From: Pseudomonas frederiksbergensis
Lineage (GTDB): Bacteria > Pseudomonadota > Gammaproteobacteria > Pseudomonadales > Pseudomonadaceae
DNA: 64,000 nucleotides
Direction of reading: 5' to 3'
Assembly: GCF_003732705.1 (NCBI RefSeq)
Contig: NZ_MOBR01000040.1
Span: 62,001-126,000 of the forward strand
Shown here: one piece after another, positions 23,830 through 33,849 of the stretch
Layout: every line of letters starts with the position of its first letter
Position numbering within the stretch: position 1 is the stretch's first letter
Translations under genes and position numbers: made by a program
The notes under the pieces: generated by a model
The model's input: only the letters and a program-made list of their open reading frames with translations
The model's database searches: none
Told to the model about the DNA's origin: nothing

Positions 23830-24861
23830 TTAATGACGTTGTTTAATCAACAGATAGAGAAAAAAGGGTGTGCCCAGCACGGCGACAAAAATCCCGGCGG
23901 GCAAATCCAGCGGCAAAAACAGCGTGCGCCCGGCGAGGTCGGCCAGCACCACGAGGTTGGCGCCGACCAGCGCGGCCATCACCGCTTGACCACCAAACCC
24001 CGGCGCCACCAGGCGCTTGGCAATGTGCGGTGCGATCAGCCCGACAAACGCAATCGCCCCGCCCCAGGCAATCGCCGCACCGGCCAAGGCCACGCTGACC
24101 AGCAACAAACCCGCCCGCAGCCACTGCACGCGCACGCCGATGCCCTGGGCGAGGCTGTCATCCAGTTGCTGCACCATCACCTGCCGAGCGAGGAAAACCA
24201 GCAGCGGGCAAATGCCCAACAACCATTTACCCAGCGCCAACGGTTCCGGCCAACTGGCACCGTACACGCTGCCGGTCAGCCAGACATAGGCCGACAAGGT
24301 AGTGGTCAGCGGACTGAACACTAGAATGAACGTGGTCGCAGCAGTCAACATCGCGGAGATGCCGACACCGATCAACACCAGCCGCAACGGTGAAGTCCCC
24401 TGCTTCCACGCCAGCAAATAGATCGCCAATGCCGCCAGGCCCGCGCCGAGCATCGCCGCCAGTGGCAGATATTGCTGACCCAGCGCTACGGAGAAAAACG
24501 ACAGATACAACACCGCCGCCGCACTCGCACCGCTGGTGATACCCAGCAAGTCCGGCGAAGCCAATGGGTTGCGGATGATGCTTTGCAGGATCAGCCCGGA
24601 CACCGACAACGCCGCCCCCACCAACGCCGCCAGCAGCAGGCGCGGAAAGCGCAGTTGCTCGACGATAAACGTCAGGCTAGCGTCTTGGTTCGACAGTAAT
24701 ATGCGCAGCACTTCCAGCGGCGAGAGCATGACTTTGCCCAAGGACAGCGAGCCGAGCATGATCAGCGCGGTCACCCCCACGGCGGCGAGCAAGCGCCACA
24801 ATGTCGCGACATTAATCCGCCGGGAAAACCCGCTGCGACGCCAGGTCAGGACCTTATCCAT
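23830..24861 (-). CDS. cbrC: Ferric siderophore ABC permease (CbrC-like)
   Basis: With the ATG at 24861, which has GGAGG 5 nt upstream, the protein is 343 aa and overlaps the preceding permease gene by 8 bp. It is a FecCD-type permease with about nine to ten helices; GLILQSIIRNPLASPDLLGITSGA and IAFVGLIAPHIAKRL are family landmarks, the latter being the ATPase contact. It pairs with the permease at 24854-25843. Confidence 0.9.
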   Translation of the reverse strand: MDKVLTWRRSGFSRRINVATLWRLLAAVGVTALIMLGSLSLGKVMLSPLEVLRILLSNQDASLTFIVEQLRFPRLLLAALVGAALSVSGLILQSIIRNPLASPDLLGITSGASAAAVLYLSFFSVALGQQYLPLAAMLGAGLAALAIYLLAWKQGTSPLRLVLIGVGISAMLTAATTFILVFSPLTTTLSAYVWLTGSVYGASWPEPLALGKWLLGICPLLVFLARQVMVQQLDDSLAQGIGVRVQWLRAGLLLVSVALAGAAIAWGGAIAFVGLIAPHIAKRLVAPGFGGQAVMAALVGANLVVLADLAGRTLFLPLDLPAGIFVAVLGTPFFLYLLIKQRH

Positions 24862-25843
24862 AACGACCTCCACGCCGCGCCAACAGAATGAAAAACGGTG
24901 CGCCGAACAGTGCGGTCATCACGCCCACCGGCACTTCTTGCGGCAGGATCAGCACCCGCGACAACGTATCTGCCAGCAGCAAAACAATCGCGCCGAGCAG
25001 CGCACACCCCGGCAGCAACCAGCGATGGTCGATGGACAAGCCCTTGCGCACCATGTGCGGCACCAGCAAACCGATAAACCCGATACTGCCGGCCAACGCC
25101 ACGGCGCTGCCCGCCAGACATACCACCAGCACGGCCATCATCAAGCGGATCAAACCCGTGCGCTGTCCCAGGCCGGTGGCAATCTCTTCACCCGCGTTCA
25201 GCACGTTGACCTGCCCCGCCAGCAACATCGCGCCGAACAACCCGAGCACGCCACACAGCAGCAACGGCGCCGCCACCGACAGGCTACGTTCGGTTAACGA
25301 ACCCGCGAGCCAGAACAACACCGTGTCCAACCCGTCCTGATTCACCACCAGCAACGCCTGGCTGAACGCCGAAAACAGGGCCGCCATGGCCGCGCCCGCG
25401 AGCACGATGCGCAACGGACTGAGGCTGCCCTGCCCCATATTGCCGATCAACCACACCAGACTGCCCGCCACCGCCGCGCCGATAAACGCGCACCACAGCC
25501 ACGCATCCGGGGACGCCAGGGAGAACAGCGAGGAGCCGAGGATGATAAAAAACGTCGCCCCGGCGTTGATCCCGAACAGACCGGGGGACGCCAGTGGATT
25601 GCGCGTCAGGGCCTGCATCAACGCGCCGGCCACTGCGAGGCTCGCGCCGACGGCCATCGCCATCAAAGTCCGCGACAGTCGCGTGGTGGTCACCAATACA
25701 TGACTGACGCTCAACGGATCGGGATGCACAAACGCGGCGAAAATCTGCGACAACGGAATCCACGTTGCGCCGACCGCCAGGCTTAATACGCAACTCAACA
25801 GCAACATAACGCCCGCGCTCCACAGCTTCAACCCGTTGCTCAT
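24854..25843 (-). CDS. cbrB: Ferric siderophore ABC permease (CbrB-like)
   Basis: The 329-aa FecCD-type permease has landmarks GALMQALTRNPLASPGLFGI and GSIGFIGLLVPHMVRK and about nine helices. It forms a heterodimeric channel with the neighbouring permease. Its start overlaps the binding-protein stop by 4 bp. Confidence 0.9.
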   Translation of the reverse strand: MSNGLKLWSAGVMLLLSCVLSLAVGATWIPLSQIFAAFVHPDPLSVSHVLVTTTRLSRTLMAMAVGASLAVAGALMQALTRNPLASPGLFGINAGATFFIILGSSLFSLASPDAWLWCAFIGAAVAGSLVWLIGNMGQGSLSPLRIVLAGAAMAALFSAFSQALLVVNQDGLDTVLFWLAGSLTERSLSVAAPLLLCGVLGLFGAMLLAGQVNVLNAGEEIATGLGQRTGLIRLMMAVLVVCLAGSAVALAGSIGFIGLLVPHMVRKGLSIDHRWLLPGCALLGAIVLLLADTLSRVLILPQEVPVGVMTALFGAPFFILLARRGGRYG

Positions 25844-26754
25844 GAAGCAGTCACCAGACGCGCAACGTCATCGAGCATCAGATTCGCCCCAAGCATGCCG
25901 CCCGACAGGCTCCACGCCACACCGTCAACCCGCCACACCTGCCCTTGTTGCGGCGCGCGCATTTGCTGCCACAGCGGGTGCTGCACCAGGCTTTCATAGT
26001 TTCGCTGCACTGCCGCTTTCTCCGCGCGCAAGAAGATGAAGAAAATATCGGCATTCACCACCGCCAGGCTTTCCTTGCTGGTGAGTTTGATCGACACCCC
26101 GCTCGTCGCCCTGCTCGCTTCACTCCAGTCAAAACCCAACTCACTGATGACCGAGCCCGGAAAACTCTCCGGCAGGTAACTGCGGATATGGTCTTCACGC
26201 ACATCGAGAATCGACACCGTGGGCGGCCAGCGCCCGGCGAACTTCTGCTGCAATTGCAGGCGCAGTTGCGCTACACGCTGTTGCCAGTGGCCCAGCAACT
26301 CATCGGCTTGCTGCTTGCGGTACAGGGCGATGCCCATCAGCGCCAAGGTCTTCTTGAACTCGAACACTTCCTCCAGCATCACCACCGGGGCGATCTGCTT
26401 GAGCAACGGGGCGATGCGTTCATGGCGAAAGCGCGAGGCGATGATCACGTCCGGCTTCAGCAGCGCGATGTCCTCAAGACTGGGCTGGGTTTCGAGCCCG
26501 ACATGGGGCACCTGATCCAGCGCCCAACGCAAATAGTGATAGGTCGGTTTTTCGCTCCAGGAATCAACGATGCCGCACGGCGTAACGCCCAACGCCACGG
26601 CGCTGTCGGTGGCCCCTTGAAACAGGGTGATCACCCGCAGCGGCGCGGCGTCGGTTTGCGCCCACGCCGGTATCGAATACCTGAGTGCAAGCATCCCCAA
26701 AGACAGGCGCAACAGCGTGCGCCTGGAGGGGTGAGGTTGAAGATCAGTCTTCAC
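25840..26754 (-). CDS. cbrA: Ferric siderophore-binding periplasmic protein (CbrA-like)
   Basis: A GTG at 26754 overlaps the end of acsA. The 304-aa product has an Arg-Arg signal peptide (PSRRTLLRLSLGMLALRYS) that may be Tat-type, then a FecB/FepB-like binding protein fold with VALGVTPCGIVDSW and LLKPDVIIASRFRHER. It captures the ferric siderophore in the periplasm for CbrBCD. Confidence 0.9.
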   Translation of the reverse strand: MKTDLQPHPSRRTLLRLSLGMLALRYSIPAWAQTDAAPLRVITLFQGATDSAVALGVTPCGIVDSWSEKPTYHYLRWALDQVPHVGLETQPSLEDIALLKPDVIIASRFRHERIAPLLKQIAPVVMLEEVFEFKKTLALMGIALYRKQQADELLGHWQQRVAQLRLQLQQKFAGRWPPTVSILDVREDHIRSYLPESFPGSVISELGFDWSEASRATSGVSIKLTSKESLAVVNADIFFIFLRAEKAAVQRNYESLVQHPLWQQMRAPQQGQVWRVDGVAWSLSGGMLGANLMLDDVARLVTAS

Positions 26755-28585
26755 GATGCAACCGGTGGAAAGGGTTCACCACCTGGCCTTTGCCAAACGG
26801 CATGCTGCCGGGACCGCCCGCGCGCTCGATCATGGGTGTGAGCAGCAACTTCTGCGGCCAGTGGGGTGCTTCGAACAATTGCTGTTTAATCATCGCGCGA
26901 GCTTCGGTGTCGAAGTCGATGGTGTCAATCAACTCGTTCAATACTTCGCCCATCGCCGTCCACAAACCGCGTTCCGGCAGCGCGTAAACCAGCGCCAGGG
27001 TTTCGATGATTGAGCGGAAGTTGACCTGAATCCCCAGGGTCTGCAGCCAGAACAACAGGTCTTCCGCACGCTCGTGATACAGCGTGTTGGCGTGGCCCTT
27101 CTTCAGTCGGTACGCCGGATCGGCCAAACCGTTGCGTTCCAGCCACGGCACGAAGATGCGCAGGGAATCGTGATCGCGCAGCAGCAAGCCCTCGGCATGA
27201 CCAGCCTTCCACACCAGTACGGCGTTTTGCCCGTGGATCTCGCCGAGCATGCCGATGCGGAACATCCGCAGATTGATGTCGAAGAAGCTGTGAGCCAGCT
27301 CGCGGAACAGGGTCGTCACCGACACGGCGTTGGCCGGCAGTTGACGGTAGGCCATCCAGTCATCGAAGAAGTGCTGGTTGCTGCCAGGCAGCGGCGTACC
27401 GAGGGCGGCCATGGGGATCAGTCGGGTGTCTTTATCTTCCAGTAACGCAGGCGGATAACCTCGGACCATGGCCGCCAGATGACGCGGCGCTTCGTCGAAC
27501 AACGTGGCGTCCGGCGGCATGAACGCCCACCACTTGGTTTCATCGCACAGGTGCAGTTTCTGTTGCAGGGTTTCGTCTTTGTCCAAGCCCTGACGCAGCA
27601 GCTTTTCACTCAAGCCGCCGTTGATCATTTTCACTGCGGGCAGGTAACGCGAAGCGCCGAGGGAATAGATCGCCATCGGCAACTTCAGGTAATCGGCGCT
27701 GTTGAAGCACGGGGTCATGGAGCGCAACGACGAGGTGGCGTAGAAATCACCGTCGGTGAAGTCCAGGCGCTGGCAATCGCCCTTGGCGAAAGCGTCGCCG
27801 AGTTGCGCTTGCAGCACGTGGTCGAACTGCCACGGGTGCACCGGCAACGCGATGTGGCTTTCGTAAATGCCCCGCTGCTGCATCTCGTGTTGCAGGCCGG
27901 CGTGCAGCGCGAATGGCAACAGGTAATCGGCGGGACGCTGCTGCGTCAGGTCGGTCACGCCGTCACCGCATTGCAGCAACGTGCGGTCGATGGCGACCCA
28001 GTTCAACGCCACAGGGCGGGCGAACTCCGCTTGATAGTGCTGATATTCCGCGTCGTTCAAACCCTGCTTGGCCTTGGCCAATGGATGGTAAGGACGATCA
28101 CGCAGCGATGCCCATTGCTCCATGGTCAGGAAAAAATCGGCGTTGCTCTTTTCCAGCAAGCGCTCGCTGTTGACCCGATGGGCCAGGGACAATTCGGTCT
28201 GGCGCACGCTGGTGCGCAGCACATCGAGGAACAGCGCAAAACCCTTTTCATTGTCCTGATAGCGGTCGGTCATCCCGGCCAGCACTTGGGTCATGAAGAC
28301 TTCTGGGGACAGCGCCGTCAGTTGCTGATCCTGGCGAACCAACACTGGCGTGCCCGGTACTTTCTCCCATTGCTGGGTGATGCCGGGGCGCAGGGCCACG
28401 AGGATCGAACCCTGCGGCTCGTTGTGCCATTCCCAGATGCGCTGCTCGGCACTCAACCCGGTAAACGGCTGGTCGGCGGCGGACGCCAGCAGGTTCAGCG
28501 GCTCGGTCCCGAAAAAGTGCTCGGCCAGCAAACAATCGACCAGATCCTGCATCACCCTGTCGGCGGCCATTGTGGTGAAGTTCAT
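26744..28585 (-). CDS. acsA: NIS siderophore synthetase (AcsA-like)
   Basis: The start at 28585 (MNFTTMAADRVMQDLV) follows an AAGGAAAA ribosome site and overlaps the end of the aldolase gene; upstream codons lack a good site. The 613-aa IucA/IucC-family enzyme shows ALPVHPWQFDHV and, near the C-terminus, AALGTPLPGSNQ and EIHGQNAVL. NIS synthetases adenylate a carboxylate of citrate and join an amine or alcohol. Position and family fit AcsA, which acts on diaminobutyrate in the achromobactin scheme. Confidence 0.88.
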   Translation of the reverse strand: MNFTTMAADRVMQDLVDCLLAEHFFGTEPLNLLASAADQPFTGLSAEQRIWEWHNEPQGSILVALRPGITQQWEKVPGTPVLVRQDQQLTALSPEVFMTQVLAGMTDRYQDNEKGFALFLDVLRTSVRQTELSLAHRVNSERLLEKSNADFFLTMEQWASLRDRPYHPLAKAKQGLNDAEYQHYQAEFARPVALNWVAIDRTLLQCGDGVTDLTQQRPADYLLPFALHAGLQHEMQQRGIYESHIALPVHPWQFDHVLQAQLGDAFAKGDCQRLDFTDGDFYATSSLRSMTPCFNSADYLKLPMAIYSLGASRYLPAVKMINGGLSEKLLRQGLDKDETLQQKLHLCDETKWWAFMPPDATLFDEAPRHLAAMVRGYPPALLEDKDTRLIPMAALGTPLPGSNQHFFDDWMAYRQLPANAVSVTTLFRELAHSFFDINLRMFRIGMLGEIHGQNAVLVWKAGHAEGLLLRDHDSLRIFVPWLERNGLADPAYRLKKGHANTLYHERAEDLLFWLQTLGIQVNFRSIIETLALVYALPERGLWTAMGEVLNELIDTIDFDTEARAMIKQQLFEAPHWPQKLLLTPMIERAGGPGSMPFGKGQVVNPFHRLHRED

Positions 28586-28589
28586 CGGG

Positions 28590-29363
28590 TTATTTTCCTT
28601 CTGCTGAAGTGGCGGCCAACTTGGCCTGGAGGGCACGAAAAGCGATGCCACGCTCGTCACCCAAAACAAAACTTTTCACGCCGCGAGCCAACCACCGTTC
28701 GTGGTCGCCCGGCTGGCGTGGAATCGCGCAGTACGGCACGCCCGCCGCGTTGGCGGCTTGCCAACTGCTGAGCAGCCCGGCTTGCACTTCGGGACGGCCG
28801 ATCTGCCACGGCAAGCCCATCGATTGCGATAAATCCGCCGCGCCTTCGAGAATCATGTCGAGGCCGGGCACGGCGGCAATCTCTGCCGCGCGGCGCACGC
28901 CTTCGGCGCTTTCAATCATCGCCACGACCATGATTTGTTCGTTGGCCAGGCCGATGTATTCCGCCAGGCTGTGTTTGCCGAACGCACCAGGGCGCCCGGC
29001 ATTCAGGCTGCGACCGCCCTGTGGGTGGTATTTGCAGGCGCGGATGCTCTCGGCCAAAGGCTCGGGGCCTTCGATCATCGGCAGCACAATGCCCTGGGCG
29101 CCGCCATCGAGCAGGCGCAGCATGGTTTTCGGGTTGAGGTCGGCCACCCGCACCAGAGGGGTGATGGGGTAGCTCTCGGCGGTGCGGATCATGTTCTCGA
29201 CGGTTTCCGGATTGATCAGCACGTGTTCCATGTCGATGATCACGAAGTCGAATCCGGCTTCGGCAATCAGTTCGATGGACGCTGGCGACGGAATCGAACT
29301 GATCAGCCCATAGGCCGGCGCGCCCGAGGTGAGTTTCTGCTTCAGCAGATTGGTCCTCAGCAT
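28590..29363 (-). CDS. acsB: HpcH/HpaI-type aldolase/citrate lyase (AcsB-like)
   Basis: The 257-aa protein has the HpcH/HpaI barrel motifs: FDFVIIDMEH near the start, TPLVRVADL (substrate Arg), GAQGIVLPMIE and VVAMIESAEGV. The family needs a divalent metal bound by Glu and Asp. It sits between two NIS synthetase genes exactly as acsB does in the known achromobactin locus; it is thought to provide a citrate-type precursor. Its stop and start overlap both neighbours or nearly so. Confidence 0.87.
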   Translation of the reverse strand: MLRTNLLKQKLTSGAPAYGLISSIPSPASIELIAEAGFDFVIIDMEHVLINPETVENMIRTAESYPITPLVRVADLNPKTMLRLLDGGAQGIVLPMIEGPEPLAESIRACKYHPQGGRSLNAGRPGAFGKHSLAEYIGLANEQIMVVAMIESAEGVRRAAEIAAVPGLDMILEGAADLSQSMGLPWQIGRPEVQAGLLSSWQAANAAGVPYCAIPRQPGDHERWLARGVKSFVLGDERGIAFRALQAKLAATSAEGK

Positions 29364-31210
29364 GATTGCGGCCGGAAGGCGTGCAGCGGGTTCGGCACCT
29401 TTTTGAACCGACGTTCGCCATCGCCCAGCAAACGGCGTTTGGTCAGTTCTTCGACTTCATAGAACGGCGCGAACACATCAAACGACTCATAACGCGGACG
29501 GTGTTGCGGGTGCTCGGCCTGATAACCGGTGATGACCTCGGCGGTCATCTGCCAGAACTCGCTTTCTGCCAGTTGATAGTGCTGATGCAGGAAGATCGCC
29601 ATCTCGGCCAGGGCGATGAAGAAGAACGAATCACAGGAGAAGTCGCGCACTGCATCGACGTCGTCGGTGAGGATGAACGAGTTGCGGTTGAGCTTGGCGT
29701 GACTGGCGGGCAGCGGCACCAGGGTCGGGGCCAAGTCGGGGCGGCCGAGGTGTTGCGGTGAATAGCGCACACCGTCGTGGAAGTCTTTCAGGGCAATGCG
29801 TTGCGGCCAGCCCTGCTTGACGATGAGGACGATGTTCTGACCGTGGGACTCCATGCCAATGCCTTCGGCGTAGAGCATGTGAATGATCGGCGACACCGCG
29901 ACCTGCAGCAGTTGACGGGTCCAGGCGTGCAGGCCGTATTGTTTGATCCAGGCGTCGATAAACGGGGTCTGCTCACCGTTGCCGTAACGATTGTCCACCG
30001 AGCTCAAACCATTGAACGGCACCGCTTGTTCATCGGCTTCCAGGTATTGGTGAATGCTTTCGCGCCACAGCGTGCCCATGGTGCCGTAGGCCTGGGACAT
30101 GCGCGTGACGGGCAAATGGTCGTAGTCGAAACTGACGCCAACCACTTCGCCGAGAATCACAAAACCGAGGTCACGGGCGGTGCTGTCGCTGCGGATCAAC
30201 TGGTGCAGCCAGTCGGTGATGATCGGGCCGTTCATCACCGTGTGCCGCGCCAAAATTCGCGTGCTGGAGGTGTTGGTCATGCTCAGTGCGAGCTTGACGT
30301 AAGGCCGTTGTTTGTCCGTGACGTTGGCCAGGGTGCGGATCGATTGCTGTGCTTTGTAGCGATCATCCGTGGTGCCCAAATGGATGATTTCGCCGCTGAC
30401 CAGTTCTGGATAGAACACCGGAACCACGACGTTTTCCCATTGCCACGGGTGCACCGGCATCAGCCAGTAATCGCCCATCGACTTGCCTTGATCGGTAAGG
30501 CTTTCAACCAGTGCCTGCCAGCGCTGAAGACCGAATTCCTGCTGGATAAAATCGTCGTAATTCAAGTGTTGGGAGATGTTCATTGCCCCACAGGATTTGG
30601 CCACTGCGAGCCAGACGATGGCGACCGGCGTGGCGAACTCTGGCCCGTAATTGGCGTTGTCTTTCAGCGAAAATCCGATGCGCGATTTGTAGCAAGGGTG
30701 ATAGCTGTGGGCATCCATGAAGTGCTGCTCCAGCGCATCGACGTCCAGTTGATGGCTTGGCATGGCCGCTTGATAACCCTGGCTGCGTGATTGCAGGTCC
30801 TTGAGCAGGGTTTGTTCCAGTTCATGGGTGAAACGTGGCAGGTGCGGGCTGTCTTGAAGATCGCTCAACAGTTCAGCCAAGGCTTGATGCAGGTGCGGTT
30901 GGCTTTTTTTGCCGTTGGCGTCCACGCGTTCAAGACTGGAGTAATCGAGGCGGATCAGTTCGAAACTGGCGCTGAGCAAACCGGTGCAGTGGTACTCCAC
31001 TGGCTGTTGCTGCGCATCGAGGCCGCTGACGACAAAACGGTATTGGCTGCCACTCAGCGGTGAGTGACGGTAAGGCAGCACGTTTTCATACAGCAGGGTT
31101 TGCAGCAGTTGCCCGACCACCCGCTGTTCCACTTGTTGATAGCGTTGGGTGTCGGCGGTCGCCAGCCAGACGCCTGGAGCCTGTGGTGTTGCCTGAGATG
31201 AGGTCGCCAT
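29357..31210 (-). CDS. acsC: NIS siderophore synthetase (AcsC-like)
   Basis: The ATG at 31210 is preferred because AAGG lies 7 nt ahead; another ATG is two codons upstream. The 617-aa IucA/IucC enzyme shows MPVHPWQWENVVVPVF, STRILARHTVMNGPIITDW and MESHGQNIVLIVKQG. It is the second of three NIS synthetases in the locus and the largest. It starts 24 bp after the MFS exporter stop. Confidence 0.88.
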   Translation of the reverse strand: MATSSQATPQAPGVWLATADTQRYQQVEQRVVGQLLQTLLYENVLPYRHSPLSGSQYRFVVSGLDAQQQPVEYHCTGLLSASFELIRLDYSSLERVDANGKKSQPHLHQALAELLSDLQDSPHLPRFTHELEQTLLKDLQSRSQGYQAAMPSHQLDVDALEQHFMDAHSYHPCYKSRIGFSLKDNANYGPEFATPVAIVWLAVAKSCGAMNISQHLNYDDFIQQEFGLQRWQALVESLTDQGKSMGDYWLMPVHPWQWENVVVPVFYPELVSGEIIHLGTTDDRYKAQQSIRTLANVTDKQRPYVKLALSMTNTSSTRILARHTVMNGPIITDWLHQLIRSDSTARDLGFVILGEVVGVSFDYDHLPVTRMSQAYGTMGTLWRESIHQYLEADEQAVPFNGLSSVDNRYGNGEQTPFIDAWIKQYGLHAWTRQLLQVAVSPIIHMLYAEGIGMESHGQNIVLIVKQGWPQRIALKDFHDGVRYSPQHLGRPDLAPTLVPLPASHAKLNRNSFILTDDVDAVRDFSCDSFFFIALAEMAIFLHQHYQLAESEFWQMTAEVITGYQAEHPQHRPRYESFDVFAPFYEVEELTKRRLLGDGERRFKKVPNPLHAFRPQSC

Positions 31211-31234
31211 TGTCATACCTTGTCGATTAAAGAA

Positions 31235-32656
31235 TTAACGATGTTCGAGGGCCGAGGGCATTGCCTCGGCCGGCTCGTCGAGTTCGTGTACGGGAAAACG
31301 CCAGGCGCAGGGCAACGCCAGCAAGACCAGAATCCCGGTGGCCATGAACACTTCGCTGATCGCTCCGGGGGTTGCGGCGGAATGAACCTCGGCCCCCAGA
31401 CGAAACTCCAGCCACAGCGAAGCGATGACGATGGCCAGTGACGACACGAGGCGCCGGGAAATGTTGTTCATCGCCGCGCCTTGGGTGACCATCGGTTCGG
31501 GTAATGCATTGAGCCCGGCGGTCGTGATCGGGATGTAGGACAGGCCCAACCCGGCGCCCCGAACCATCATCAGGAAAAACACCACGGCAATAGAAGAGCC
31601 GGCCCCGAGCATGCCCAGGCCCAGCGTCGCCGCGCCGGTCATCAGCAACCCCCAGAGCACCACGCCCCGTGGACCGTGCCGATCCAGCCAGCGGCCGCCA
31701 AGGTGCCCGAACAGGCTGGCAAACGCCGCCGTGCACAACAGCGACAGACCGGTCCAGATCGCGCTGTAACCCATCACGACTTGCACCAGCAGCGGCAACA
31801 ACACCAGGCACTCGAACATGCCGACCGACTGCACCACGGCGATAATCACGCTCAAGCGATAACCCCGCAGGGCAAAGATCCGCAGGTTGAGCAGCGGCGA
31901 AGTGCGGTTCAGTTCCAGCTTCACGAAAGCGACCAGACAGACGATGGCCGCCAGCAACATGCCGAGGTTGAGCGGATCCGTCAGAGCATCCGCGTGGCGC
32001 AGACGCCCCACCGCCACAATCAACAGGCCAATGCCTGCCGCGATCAGCAGGTAGCCCGCCAGGTCAAACGGTTTGCGCTCGGACGCTTCTGACGCCGGCA
32101 GCACGGCCACGCCGAGGATCAGCGCGACGATGCCGATCGGCACGTTCATCAAAAACAGCGAACGCCAGCTGAACCACTCCAGCATCAGGCTGCCGCACAA
32201 CGGCCCCAACGCTGGCGCCAGCATCACCGCCGCCCCCCACATTCCCGTGACCCGACCCCGCTCGCCCTTGGCATACACCGAAAAGATGATCGCCAACGAC
32301 AACGGGATCATCAGCCCACTGGCGATGCCTTGCACCACGCGAGCGGTAATCACCAGCGCAATGGAGTTGGCGAAAGCGCCCATCAGCGAACCGCAGACAA
32401 ACAACGCCACGCCCCACAGGTACAGGCGCTTGCGCCCTACCCGTTGGCTGAGAAAACTGGTGAGCGGCATGGTCATGCCCATGCTCACCATGAATGCCGC
32501 GACGATCCAGGTCGCCAGCAGCGGCCCGATGTCGAAGGCACTCATGAACGCCGGCAACGCCGGGTTGAGCGAGCTGTTGTTGAGGCTGACGGTCAGCGTG
32601 CCCAACAGCACATTGACCACCACCAACCAGCGCGGAGCGGCCACCGTCAAACCCAA
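31235..32656 (-). CDS. MFS siderophore exporter (YhcA-like)
   Basis: The open frame extends upstream inside acsE, but the likely start is the TTG at 32656: GGAGG sits 6 nt before it and the first helix (APRWLVVVNVLLGTLTVSL) follows. This gives 473 aa with about 14 helices, of the DHA2/EmrB drug-efflux type (SFLSQRVGRKRLYLWGVALF is the loop 2-3 motif). It overlaps the acsE stop by 10 bp and holds the place of yhcA in achromobactin loci, so export of the finished siderophore is likely. Confidence 0.85.
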   Translation of the reverse strand: MGLTVAAPRWLVVVNVLLGTLTVSLNNSSLNPALPAFMSAFDIGPLLATWIVAAFMVSMGMTMPLTSFLSQRVGRKRLYLWGVALFVCGSLMGAFANSIALVITARVVQGIASGLMIPLSLAIIFSVYAKGERGRVTGMWGAAVMLAPALGPLCGSLMLEWFSWRSLFLMNVPIGIVALILGVAVLPASEASERKPFDLAGYLLIAAGIGLLIVAVGRLRHADALTDPLNLGMLLAAIVCLVAFVKLELNRTSPLLNLRIFALRGYRLSVIIAVVQSVGMFECLVLLPLLVQVVMGYSAIWTGLSLLCTAAFASLFGHLGGRWLDRHGPRGVVLWGLLMTGAATLGLGMLGAGSSIAVVFFLMMVRGAGLGLSYIPITTAGLNALPEPMVTQGAAMNNISRRLVSSLAIVIASLWLEFRLGAEVHSAATPGAISEVFMATGILVLLALPCAWRFPVHELDEPAEAMPSALEHR

Positions 32657-33849
32657 GATGCGCCTCCTGCAAAAAGCTGCGGCGGTCGCGGATGGCAAAG
32701 GAAATCGGCGTGGGAGATGTTGTAGCCATAGGCCCCGGCCAGCGGCAGCACCAGCATGTCGCCGACCTCGACGCCAGCCAGTGGGCAGTCGCGACTCAGC
32801 ACATCCTTGGGCGTGCAGAGTTGCCCGACCACGGTCCACTTGCGCTCCACTGCGCCTGGCGTTGCAGGACCTCGGGGCAGATGAATCACCGGGTGATCGT
32901 GTCCCTGGGCCACCGGCAAACGGAAGTGGTGAGTGCCGCCACGACAGACCAGGAAGTGCTTGCCGTGACTGGTTTTGCTGTCCAGCACTTCGATGGCGTA
33001 GTAACCGCAATAAGCGCTGATGAAGCGACCGGGTTCAAAACGCACAATCGGCGCATCGGCGCACGCCGCCAGGGATTCCCCCAAATGCGCGCACAAGCGT
33101 TGCCAATCGAACTGCTCCGCGCCGAGGTAATTCACGCCGATGCCGCCGCCGACATTGAGGTGGGTGATCGTCGCCGGGTTGGCCGACAGCGCCTTCCATT
33201 GCGGCCAGCGCTCCAGGTACAGGTCGAGCAGCTGTTCGTGACGCTCCACCAGCGACTGATGGGACATCGCGTGCACGTGAAAGCCCTTGAGCCGCAGGTG
33301 GCTGGCGTTATCCACCCAACTCACCGCTTGTGCCAGTTCTGACTCGTCAATCCCGAACGGCGTGGCGGTACCGGCCATTGCCAGTTTGCTCGACAGCGGC
33401 GACGGCAGTTCCGGGTTGATGCGCAGCAGCACGTCCTGCACCCGCCCTGCTTCCAGCGCCAGCCGTTGCAGGCGAACGATTTCATTCAGGCTTTCGATGT
33501 GAATCGCTTCGACGCCGTGTTGCAGCGCCGAGCGCAGATCGGAATCCAGTTTGCCGGGGCCAGAGAAGATGAAGGGCTTGGGTGTCGGGCAGGCCTGGAC
33601 GCGATCGATTTCGCCGCCGGAGGAAATCTCAAGCCCGTGCACCAACGGCGCGACGGTGGCGAGGATCTGCGGTTCGCTGTTGGCCTTGATCGCGTAGTAG
33701 AGCTCGACGCCTTTGGGCAGCGCGGCCATCACCTGAGTCACGTGTTGTTTCAACGCGTCCAGGTCATAGATGAACAGCGCCAACGGATCTTCCTGCTGCG
33801 TTCGGGCTTCGTCGATGGCGGCCAATACCGTGGCAGGCAACTTATCCAT
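32647..33849 (-). CDS. acsE: PLP-dependent decarboxylase, fold type III (AcsE-like)
   Basis: With the ATG at 33849 (GGAGG 6 nt upstream) the protein is 400 aa. The PLP-Lys is in ELYYAIKANSEP, and LNVGGGIGVNY and RFEPGRFI are typical of LysA/SpeC-like decarboxylases. In the achromobactin pathway AcsE decarboxylates the citryl-serine product of AcsD, giving the ethanolamine part. It overlaps the acsD stop by 8 bp. Confidence 0.9.
   Translation of the reverse strand: MDKLPATVLAAIDEARTQQEDPLALFIYDLDALKQHVTQVMAALPKGVELYYAIKANSEPQILATVAPLVHGLEISSGGEIDRVQACPTPKPFIFSGPGKLDSDLRSALQHGVEAIHIESLNEIVRLQRLALEAGRVQDVLLRINPELPSPLSSKLAMAGTATPFGIDESELAQAVSWVDNASHLRLKGFHVHAMSHQSLVERHEQLLDLYLERWPQWKALSANPATITHLNVGGGIGVNYLGAEQFDWQRLCAHLGESLAACADAPIVRFEPGRFISAYCGYYAIEVLDSKTSHGKHFLVCRGGTHHFRLPVAQGHDHPVIHLPRGPATPGAVERKWTVVGQLCTPKDVLSRDCPLAGVEVGDMLVLPLAGAYGYNISHADFLCHPRPPQLFAGGASWV

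Noticed and set aside
32657..33010. N-terminal extension of the MFS exporter
   Set aside because: It lies wholly within acsE in another frame, is Arg/Gly/Pro-rich and would put over 100 polar residues before the first helix.
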